Source of the DNA: Holophagaceae bacterium
GTDB taxonomy: Bacteria > Acidobacteriota > Holophagae > Holophagales > Holophagaceae
Length of the DNA: 6,631 nt
Assembly (NCBI GenBank): GCA_025353305.1
Contig: JANXQX010000305.1
Coordinates: forward strand, 1 to 6,631
Direction: 5' to 3'
Shown: positions 1 through 6,300 of the stretch, one piece after another
How positions within the stretch are numbered: position 1 is the stretch's first letter
Layout: each line of letters begins with the position of its first letter
Translations under genes and position numbers: made by a program
Notes under the pieces: generated by a model
Database searches by the model: none
Told to the model about the DNA's origin: nothing
Seen by the model: only the letters and a program-made list of their open reading frames with translations

Positions 1-99
1 GCCCCTTTGTGGCTAATTTGTTTTTTGTATTTTTAAATTATTGTGGCCAATCTTAAGACCGGGCTTACTTTTAGTTGACCAATGATTGTGGCTTCCTGC
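1..99. other. AT-rich non-coding stretch downstream of rnj
   Basis: No coding sequence is supported here. The stretch is clearly more AT-rich than the adjoining RNase J gene and contains runs of T and A around 20-40. Minus-strand transcripts of the rsmA-rnj unit would run into it, but I see no GC-rich hairpin followed by a T run that could end them. It carries repeated short motifs, listed separately, that suggest the edge of a mobile element. Confidence 0.6.
7..92. repeat. Short direct repeats, possible insertion-sequence end
   Basis: The heptamer TTGTGGC occurs three times on the plus strand, at 7-13, 41-47 and 86-92. The first two copies share a longer motif, GTGGCTAATTTG and GTGGCCAATCTT. 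A related GACCAATGATT lies at 77-87. Repeated GTGGCCAAT-like motifs in an AT-rich context resemble, from memory, the multiply repeated terminal regions of IS21-type elements. No transposase is in the window, so this identification is an inference. The repeats could instead be chance or a regulatory array for a gene beyond the left edge. Confidence 0.3.
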
Positions 100-1830
100 C
101 TAACTTTCCGCGGGCGCATCCAGGATCACGGGCACCACCAGCGGTCTTGTCTGCGTGGTCTTCCGGATGACCCGGCGCAAGGACTGGCGCAGCAATTCCT
201 TCAAGGCTTCGCGATCCTTCCGGATGGAGGGGGGTGCTTCGTCGAACGCCTTGGTGAGCGCGGCGCCCAGCAGATCGCCATAGGCTTCGTCGTCGGAAAG
301 CATCACGAAGCCGCGGCTCAGGATCGAAGACTCGCCGACCCGTTCGCCATCAGGATCCAGCATCAGCGTGGCGAAGATGACGCCGTCCTCCTGGAGGATC
401 AGCCGATCATGCACGACCCGGGCATCCACGCTGTGCTCCACACCTTCGTCGATAAAACATCGCCCAACTGGGACTTGACCGAAATTACGAACAGAATCGT
501 CCTGAGCAAGAACCAGACATGAGCCACCATCCAGAAGATGGATGTGGTCCGTCGCCCAGCCGGCTAGCTTGGCCAGGGCGCCATGGGCTTGCAGATTTCG
601 GAATGTCCCGTGCACGGGCACCATGTGGTCGGGCTTCAGTGTTTCGATCATGGTCCGAAGATCCGGCCGATGGCCGTGCCCCGTGGCGTGGATGGGGCCG
701 ATGCCATCCAGGCTCGTTTCCACGCCCAATCGCGCCGCCGCATCCAGCATCCGCGAAACACCTACTTCATTTCCAGGAATGGGGCGTGCGCTCAGGATCA
801 GCCGATCCCCCACGCCAAGGGCCAGATTCTTCACCTCGCCGCGCAGAATCCGCATCAGCCCGCTTTGGGGCTCGCCCTGGCTGCCCGTGCAGATCAGGAC
901 CAGTTCATTCGGCTGGTAGCGGTGGGCATCGGCGGGCTTGACCAGGATGTCGTCCGGCAGTTTGAACCGGCCCAGGGACCGCGCCAGTTCAGTGTTCCGC
1001 TCCAGCGAACGGCCCACCATGCAAACGCTCCTGCCAGCCGCGTAGGCCAGATCCACCACGGTCTGCAAGCGATGGATGTTGGAGGAAAAGGTGGCCACGA
1101 CCAGGCGCCCCTTGGTCTGCGCGAGCGCATCGCGAAGGCCGCCGGTGCAGACCGCTTCCGAGGGTGTCGGGTCCAGTTGCATCACGTTGGTGGAATCCGA
1201 AAGCAGCATGCGGACGCCTTCTTCGCCAAGCGCCTGCAACCGCGCCATGCCCGTAAGCCGGCCATCGGCGGGGTGGGCATCCAGCTTGAAATCACCGCTG
1301 TGGACGATGGTGCCGGCAGGGGTGCGCAGCGCGATGGCGCAGGCATCGGGAATGCTATGGGTGACGGGAATCCACTCCGCTTCAAACGGACCCACGGTGC
1401 GGCGGTCGAAGTCATGCACCTCGCGCAGCATTCCGTCGATGGGAATGTCATGCTCGCGGCATTTGCCAGCCACCAGGCCCAACGTGAAGGCCGTGCCGTA
1501 GACCGGCACGGGCCACCGGCGCAGGAAGTAGGGCAGCGCGCCGATGTGGTCCTCGTGGCCATGGGTGAGCAGCACCGCCAGCACCTGGTCCGCGAAAGGC
1601 TCCAGGTAGGCGAAGTCCGGCACGATGCGGTCAATGCCTGGTTGGTCATCCGACGGGAAAAGCTGCCCGCAATCAATGAGCACCAGGCCTTCGGCGCTGT
1701 GCACCGCCAAGGCGTTCATGCCGAACTCGCCCAGGCCGCCGATGGGCACCAGGCGCAGTTCTCCGGGTGCAGGGGGCTGATCCCAATCCTGGAAAACCGG
1801 CGCGTTTTGAAAAGCTTGAAGACCTGTCAA
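100..1830 (-). CDS. rnj: Ribonuclease J (metallo-beta-lactamase/beta-CASP RNase)
   Basis: Ribonuclease J is a cytoplasmic zinc-dependent RNase with 5'-3' exonuclease and endonuclease activity. It acts in mRNA decay and, in Bacillus, in 16S rRNA 5' maturation. With a TTG start at 1830 the protein is 576 aa, close to the ~555 aa of B. subtilis RNase J1. Visible motifs are the zinc-binding HGHEDH at residues 90-95, the VTHSIPD histidine near 158, SGDFKLD near 178-184, the beta-CASP segment ATFSSNIHR near 246-254, SARPIPGNE near 347-355, HATGH near 381-385 and PVHGTFR near 405-411. A C-terminal domain follows. The TTG has an AAAGGA Shine-Dalgarno 7 nt upstream and overlaps the rsmA stop as TTGA, which indicates translational coupling. 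An in-frame ATG at 1878 would add 16 residues but overlaps rsmA by 52 nt behind a weak ribosome site. The stop is TAG at 102-100. Identity is near certain; the start is probable. Confidence 0.95.
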   Translation of the reverse strand: MTGLQAFQNAPVFQDWDQPPAPGELRLVPIGGLGEFGMNALAVHSAEGLVLIDCGQLFPSDDQPGIDRIVPDFAYLEPFADQVLAVLLTHGHEDHIGALPYFLRRWPVPVYGTAFTLGLVAGKCREHDIPIDGMLREVHDFDRRTVGPFEAEWIPVTHSIPDACAIALRTPAGTIVHSGDFKLDAHPADGRLTGMARLQALGEEGVRMLLSDSTNVMQLDPTPSEAVCTGGLRDALAQTKGRLVVATFSSNIHRLQTVVDLAYAAGRSVCMVGRSLERNTELARSLGRFKLPDDILVKPADAHRYQPNELVLICTGSQGEPQSGLMRILRGEVKNLALGVGDRLILSARPIPGNEVGVSRMLDAAARLGVETSLDGIGPIHATGHGHRPDLRTMIETLKPDHMVPVHGTFRNLQAHGALAKLAGWATDHIHLLDGGSCLVLAQDDSVRNFGQVPVGRCFIDEGVEHSVDARVVHDRLILQEDGVIFATLMLDPDGERVGESSILSRGFVMLSDDEAYGDLLGAALTKAFDEAPPSIRKDREALKELLRQSLRRVIRKTTQTRPLVVPVILDAPAES

Positions 1831-2630
1831 TGAAGGATCCTTTCGAGATTTTGAAATGCCAAGAACAATCGCCAGCATTGTTCCGGCGTCAGCGCCTCGG
1901 CGCGGATGGCGGGGTTGAGGCCTTCATGTTCCAGGATGCCACGCACCTGTTCGGGGAGATGGATTCCGGCCCAATTGTTCGAGAGTGTTTTGCGGCGGTG
2001 GCCGAAACTGTGGTGGAGCCAGCCGAGAAAGGCCTTCCGCAGATCGAGTGGGGGCGCGTCATTCCCTGGTTCGAACGTGAGCACGATGGAATCCACCTTG
2101 GGAGGCGGCGCGAAAGCGGAGGGGCCCAACTTCATCAACTTCGCCATCTTCGTCGTGAGCTGGGCCAGCACCGACAAAGGCCCGTAATGCTTCTCCGAAG
2201 GCTTGCCCATGAGTTTCTGGCCCACTTCGAGCTGGAACATCAGGACCATCCGCTGCCACCTGATGTCCTCCACCAGGAATCGCGTCAGGATGGCCGTGGC
2301 GGCGTTGTAGGGCAGGTTGCCCACCACAGCCCAAGGGCCTGGGCCTGGCATGGGAATCCCGGTCGCGTCGCCCATGACCAGATGAAAATTCTCAACGGTC
2401 GCAAAACGTTTCCGCAGCAGCGCGCCAGCTTCAACATCGAGTTCCAAGGCAAAGAGAGGGCGACCATCCCCCAGCAGCGGCCCGGTGATGGCGCCGCCCC
2501 CTGGACCGATCTCCAGCAGCGCAGGCGCCGGGCAACCCAGTGTTTCCACCACGATGGTCCGAATGGCCCCCTTGGCCACCAGGAAATGCTGGCCGAATTC
2601 TTTCTTGGCGCGGAGAGTTTGATTTGCGAT
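1827..2630 (-). CDS. rsmA: 16S rRNA (adenine1518-N6/adenine1519-N6)-dimethyltransferase RsmA/KsgA
   Basis: RsmA/KsgA uses S-adenosylmethionine to dimethylate two adjacent adenines in the 3' terminal hairpin of 16S rRNA late in 30S assembly. Counting from an ATC at 2630 the protein is 267 aa, near the 273 aa of E. coli KsgA. Motifs in order are AKKEFGQHFL (residues 8-17), LEIGPGGG (39-46, SAM loop), ELD (63-65), GDA (87-89), the catalytic NLPY (105-108), FAPPPKVDS (173-181) and FGHRRKTLSNN (209-219), then the C-terminal helical domain with RAEALTPEQ. The start is a problem. The first conventional start in frame is GTG at 2579, which would delete the conserved FGQHFL segment and leave 250 aa. 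Upstream of it the frame is open to a TGA at 2666-2664 with no ATG, GTG or TTG. An AAAAGGGAG directly after the toxin stop points to initiation near 2630 on a non-standard codon. The 3' end couples to rnj. Function is secure; the start is uncertain. Confidence 0.93.
   Translation of the reverse strand: MANQTLRAKKEFGQHFLVAKGAIRTIVVETLGCPAPALLEIGPGGGAITGPLLGDGRPLFALELDVEAGALLRKRFATVENFHLVMGDATGIPMPGPGPWAVVGNLPYNAATAILTRFLVEDIRWQRMVLMFQLEVGQKLMGKPSEKHYGPLSVLAQLTTKMAKLMKLGPSAFAPPPKVDSIVLTFEPGNDAPPLDLRKAFLGWLHHSFGHRRKTLSNNWAGIHLPEQVRGILEHEGLNPAIRAEALTPEQCWRLFLAFQNLERILH
1828..1843 (-). promoter_or_regulatory. Ribosome binding site and TTG start of rnj
   Basis: On the minus strand AAAGGA (1843-1838) is followed by a 7-nt spacer and TTG (1830-1828). 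The last two bases of the TTG are the first two of the rsmA TGA stop (1829-1827). This site decides for TTG over the upstream ATG at 1878. The overlap is typical of terminating ribosomes restarting on the next gene. Confidence 0.6.
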
Positions 2631-2637
2631 TCCGATG

Positions 2638-2646
2638 CTCCCTTTT
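2638..2646 (-). promoter_or_regulatory. Putative ribosome binding site of rsmA
   Basis: The purine-rich AAAAGGGAG on the minus strand begins at the base directly after the PIN toxin TAG stop (2649-2647). Seven bases after it comes an in-frame ATC (2630-2628) that would be a non-canonical initiator placing the conserved FGQHFL motif inside the protein. The spacing supports initiation here, but no protein evidence is available. Confidence 0.4.
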
Positions 2647-3060
2647 CTATTCGCGGAAAGGATTCACGATTTTGAGCCTGCCCAGGTTTCGTCCATGTTG
2701 CAGATCCTCAGAGAAACAAATCGTGCAACCCGAGCTCAGGGCAGACTGGAGGATAAGGGCTTCCCAAAAAGAGTGTCCGTGGAGGCGCTGAAGATCTATG
2801 GCCGCCAGGATATTATCCACATCGATCGGGACTACCTCCAGGCTGGCGATTAGTTCCACCTTCCGGCGGGCGATTTCAGGGGACACGCCGAGCTTTCGCG
2901 TTGCAGCAACGAAATATTCCTGAAGCACCTGCGTGGAGATCACTCCATTCCGCCCGGTGAAGCAATCCTCGATCAGATTCAAAGCCGCGATCTGTTTTGC
3001 CGGGGAGTCGCAGTCATCCGCGTACACCATGATGTTGGTATCCAGGAAAACCCTATCCAC
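2647..3060 (-). CDS. vapC: PIN-domain ribonuclease toxin (VapC-type)
   Basis: This is a predicted Mg2+-dependent RNase toxin of a type II toxin-antitoxin pair; VapC enzymes usually cut tRNA or rRNA and are held inactive by their antitoxin. The 137-aa length is typical. PIN landmarks are FLDTN with D7, QEYF with E48, SFWEALI with E100 and CFSEDLQHG with D119. The third acidic position is most often Asp (WDA) in this subfamily, so E100 is a conservative deviation. The start chosen is GTG at 3060, preceded by AAGGA 8 nt upstream and overlapping the antitoxin stop by 8 nt. A longer reading from 3198 only adds residues out of frame with, and overlapping, the antitoxin. The GRLKIVNPF ending looks complete. 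It is followed at once by the rsmA ribosome site, so the toxin is probably co-transcribed with rsmA and rnj. Its target cannot be told from sequence. Confidence 0.88.
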   Translation of the reverse strand: MDRVFLDTNIMVYADDCDSPAKQIAALNLIEDCFTGRNGVISTQVLQEYFVAATRKLGVSPEIARRKVELIASLEVVPIDVDNILAAIDLQRLHGHSFWEALILQSALSSGCTICFSEDLQHGRNLGRLKIVNPFRE

Positions 3061-3277
3061 TGTGCAAATCCTTGCGATTGAAACGCCATCCCTTTGAGTG
3101 TCCGCCCTGCGCCAAGAATAGGTTTCGGAGTTCAGTCCGGGCCTGCTCGGCATCGGTCTCCCCCGCCAAGGTCCGGAGGTAGCGCCGGACCATCTCATTC
3201 AGACTCAGCCCCATACCCATGGCCGCCTTGCGGGCCTTTTCCAATACCTTTTTTTCCACAGAAAGTGTGAGGTTCAA
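3053..3277 (-). CDS. Antitoxin of the PIN toxin, ribbon-helix-helix-like
   Basis: This small 74-aa protein directly precedes and overlaps the PIN toxin, so it is the predicted cognate antitoxin and probable autorepressor. The N-terminus NLTLSVEKKVLEKARKAA reads as a beta strand followed by a helix, and LSLNEMVRRYLRTLAG (residues 24-39) as a second helix. That matches the ribbon-helix-helix DNA-binding pattern seen in many VapB-type antitoxins. The tail, with GWRFNRKDL near 63-71, probably wraps the toxin. The start is TTG at 3277, placed 6 nt after a perfect AGGAGG. A GTG at 3295 is in frame, but then AGGAGG would be translated as Arg-Arg inside the gene, so it is less likely. The stop is TAG at 3055-3053. 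The assignment rests on the fold pattern and gene order. Confidence 0.8.
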   Translation of the reverse strand: MNLTLSVEKKVLEKARKAAMGMGLSLNEMVRRYLRTLAGETDAEQARTELRNLFLAQGGHSKGWRFNRKDLHSG

Positions 3278-3289
3278 ATCGTTCCTCCT
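3275..3289 (-). promoter_or_regulatory. Strong ribosome binding site and TTG start of the antitoxin
   Basis: The minus strand reads AGGAGG (3289-3284), a 6-nt spacer and TTG (3277-3275). It is the strongest Shine-Dalgarno sequence in the window and fixes the antitoxin start. A strong site here with weaker sites downstream fits the usual need for more antitoxin than toxin. Confidence 0.65.
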
Positions 3290-3298
3290 GTACACAGG
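3287..3298. promoter_or_regulatory. Inverted repeat overlapping the antitoxin ribosome site
   Basis: The minus strand reads CCTGTGTACAGG: 5-bp arms CCTGT and ACAGG around a 2-nt spacer. It shares its last three bases with the AGGAGG site. It could be an operator bound by the antitoxin or toxin-antitoxin complex for autoregulation. This rests on position and symmetry only. Confidence 0.3.
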
Positions 3299-3310
3299 TT
3301 ACGTGCGCAC

Positions 3311-3352
3311 ATGATATTTAGAAAATATACATTTGGTATCAGAGCCCAAAAA
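3311..3352 (-). promoter_or_regulatory. Probable promoter/operator of the toxin-antitoxin-rsmA-rnj unit
   Basis: This AT-rich stretch is the only intergenic DNA upstream of the four-gene unit. On the minus strand TATATT (3329-3324) matches five of six bases of a sigma-70 -10 box; no convincing -35 box lies at standard spacing (TTTTTG at 17 nt). An inverted repeat, ATATTT and AAATAT around a 3-nt centre at 3314-3328, overlaps the -10 candidate, as expected for an autorepressed toxin-antitoxin promoter. The exact start of transcription cannot be read from sequence. Confidence 0.4.
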
Positions 3353-3376
3353 AAGGCACCGGCATGAGCCGGTGCC
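3348..3376 (-). terminator. Intrinsic terminator of the pilY1-like gene
   Basis: On the minus strand a 9-bp stem GGCACCGGC / GCCGGTGCC with a 4-nt loop (TCAT) spans 3376-3355 and is followed by seven T residues (3354-3348). It begins 21 nt after the TAA stop of the pilY1-like gene, so it should end that transcript and separate it from the downstream unit. The plus-strand side has no comparable T run after the stem, so it works mainly in one direction. Confidence 0.9.
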
Positions 3377-3397
3377 CGGAAAAACAGTGATTTCCGA

Positions 3398-6300
3398 TTA
3401 GCGGACGGTTCGCCAGACACGGACCTTCGGGAAGCGCTCCTGTTGGCGGCTCAGGAAGGTATCGATGACAGGTGTCGTTGCTGAAGCTCCGACCGCGGGA
3501 TTCGGCACCGCTACCGAACCTGCCTGGAGCACGCCTCGAGTTCCGTAGGCGGTGAATGCGGAGGCAATTCCAATATAAGTATTGAATTGTGTACCGCTTA
3601 TGCATGTTACATTCGTGCGGGTATCGTGTGCGATGGGGTAGATCACATCACAAATTTCGACGGTCGTGGTGGTACCACTGCCACCATTGCAAGGATCAGC
3701 CGAGAGGGGATCAAAATAGGAGTAGAAAAGGCTGCCGGCTACAACAAATGGCTCATTTACACCCTTAGTGACAAAGGGAGCAACCGATGCCGCAGGGAAA
3801 TTCATGTAATAACCGAAAGAAGGGGTTGTATACACATTCGGGGTTCCTGCCGTATAAGGCGCCAGGTAGAATTTCGGGTCGTTCAGAGTGATTTCAGGGG
3901 CAGTAGCGCTATTTTGAGCCGTGAACGACCCTGTGCTGTTGTTAATCAATTTGGCATCGGTAATTCCTGTATCTGGCCCTGTCGCGGTGTCCAAACTCCA
4001 GGCACGGCTATCTTGCCGATCAAATACAACGGTCATTCGATGAGCCACGGGAGGCGGTGGCACGCCACCCGAATAATCTGAACCCACACCATTGCTCAAG
4101 GGGCTATTCCGGTCACCACTGACCAGGGCGATACCCACCGCAGCAGGGGAGGGCGAATTTGTGGTGCTGGGCCGACCAGGGAAACTCCCGATCCGGAATG
4201 GAGCAGGGAGCGTCCAGTATAGAGCGCTGACGCCAGTGCCATCCTGCGCTACCTTGCGTATACCAGGGGTTCCTCCCGTGGCCAACATGTTGGTGGTCCA
4301 CAAGGACAAATCAGATGTATCCATCCTAAAGTCGTTGTAAGGGTCCGTAGACCCGCCGCCGGAAGTCTTCTTGGATCCCCAGGCCCAGAGCCCCCCGTAG
4401 AAATCGTTGAAGTAGGCCCGTTGGGCCATTCCAGAATTGACAATGAACTCAAAAGGAACCAGGCCGGATACCACGGGACCCACGGTGCTACCGCCAATTT
4501 TGGAGTCGGTGAGATCGACTGCGGCGAGCACTTGACCGGTCCAGACGTCAAGGGCCATGACAGATCGCCCTAGTTTGACGTTGGCGAAATTCGCCTCCAC
4601 TTCAGGAACGCTGAAGCCGCCGCCGAGGAACAAAGCATCACGGTAATTCCCTTGGAACTGAATCCGGCCCAGAGCGGGTGTGCAAGTGGAAAAGCCGAAA
4701 TTGCCGAGGACCGTTTTAATGGTGGCGGCACTAGGCCCGTTTGTAACCAATCTGGTTCCGGCAGTCCCGGGGGCGATGGCGGGGAAGTTGGCGGCTTCGT
4801 CCGGAACCAGGGACCACTTCATGGTTGGTTTGAAGGGGTCGTGGATGTCCAGCGCATAATAGCTGCGCCCACCCTTGCGAAGACCAAAAATGGCAAGGGC
4901 CCGTTCCGCGAAGTCCACCACACCATTGGCAGAACCCCCGCCCGAAGGGGGTAAATCCAGGTGGTAGATGGTTGGAGTCCCGTCCACCATGAACCGGTGG
5001 GGGTTTTTGGAAGAGGTCAGGTAGTCGAGGTTGGCAAGGAAATCAGTGGGCATGAAGGCCCAAAGCTCTTCTACCTTGCCCGTGGTGGGGCCGTGATAAG
5101 GCAGCAGGGTTGTCGGGTTGATGTCGCCATCAATCATGCTGACTTCGCCAAAAGCGTGGAGCCAGCCCTGGTTCGTGCCCACCAGGATCAGCCTGAACCT
5201 GGCTCCTGCATTCTTCAAGGTCGAAGACAATTCCGGACGGACGGAGATTTCGGACCAGTTGTATTCAATGGCGGTGGGACTTGAATCAATGATGTCGCCC
5301 ATCACCTCCGAAATGACGTTTCCTGCCGCGTCCGTACTGATGCGTGAAAGCGTAGGCCGACCGGAAGCATCCAGCGCTTTGGTGATGTCGCCGCCCATGG
5401 AGAACTGCACGGCCTTGCGGCGCCCGGAATCATCGAGCTGCAGTTGCGCCAAGGCCACCCAGGGTTTGATCGTCTTGAATGGGTCCACCTGGAGCGCCGG
5501 AGTGGCATTCCAACCCACATCCGAGAACGTCACGAGCCCGGGTTCGGGAATGGCGAGGGTGCCTGGAATTCGGGTGTAGAGCGTGCGCTTGGTCCATCTC
5601 GGCGGGGCGGGGGCTATCGGATCCAGGAAAGTTCTGGAAGCGGCCCATTGGGCGGTGGTGCCATCCAGGGTCGTGGTCTTGACGCCGAGCTTATCCAGGA
5701 AGATCGTCTTCCCAAAGTCCGGGTCGCTCGCGGGCGAGGTGACTTCCTTGGTGGCGAACATATAGAGATCGCCAGGCCAAATGACATTCCCGCTGGCCGG
5801 GGGCCGGAATTTGCCCAGATAAACCTGATGGCCGAAGCTGCCGCCGATGAAGGGCAGGTTCGGGTTCGCCGTGGAATTGATGTTCGAGGAAGCCGCCGCC
5901 TCATTGAAGGCTGCATCCAAGCTGTTCACCAAGGTGGCCGGATCGATTGCATCAAAAAAGAAGACCGAGTCCGGGGTCTTGCCGAAAGTTGGATCAGCAG
6001 GATTCGCCAATGTGAAGGCCGTCAGGCTCGCCGCGTCCCAGGAGAGCCGGGAGGGATCCCCCACCACCGCGGCATAGAAAAGACGGCGCTTGGGAGATGC
6101 TGCATCTGCGATGGTGCCCGCGAGACTCAACCCGATGGTCATGGTGGTGATGGCGCGGGGCTTGGTAAAGACGACCTGGTTGGTTCCCGACCCACGCTGT
6201 TTGATCCAGAACGGGATCCACGCAGAAGTCAAAGGGTCTCCGGCATTCCCAAAAGTGATCGTGCCGGGAGGATAGGTCGGGGAGGTCATGCCGCCATTGG

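Noticed and set aside
583..1833. Long plus-strand open frame (416 codons) opposite rnj
   Set aside because: It lies antisense to a clear RNase J gene with all catalytic motifs. Its translation has low-complexity His/Gln/Arg-rich composition with no recognisable domain; such antisense frames are common opposite GC-rich genes.
2634..2670. Toxin-RsmA fusion by +1 frameshifting at the toxin stop
   Set aside because: The frames are arranged so that a +1 shift would join them, but there is no upstream Shine-Dalgarno stimulator or known slippery sequence, and the toxin C-terminus looks natural. Kept only as a remote alternative to the start-codon explanation.
1767..2675. Plus-strand open frame of 302 codons opposite rsmA
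   Set aside because: It is antisense to rsmA, shows no domain, and has a composition typical of a shadow frame.
2647..3198. Longer 183-aa version of the PIN toxin
   Set aside because: The extra 46 N-terminal residues overlap the antitoxin in another frame and are not PIN-like. GTG at 3060, with AAGGA upstream, places the FLDTN motif at the usual position.
3053..3295. GTG at 3295 as antitoxin start
   Set aside because: This would place the perfect AGGAGG ribosome site inside the coding sequence; TTG at 3277 is optimally spaced from it.
3303..3310. Perfect 8-bp palindrome GTGCGCAC in the leader
   Set aside because: It is short enough to occur by chance and is not obviously placed relative to the candidate promoter; not called as an operator.
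3587..4081. Plus-strand frame of 164 codons inside the pilY1-like gene
   Set aside because: It is antisense to the continuous PilY1 frame and shows no ribosome site or recognisable family.
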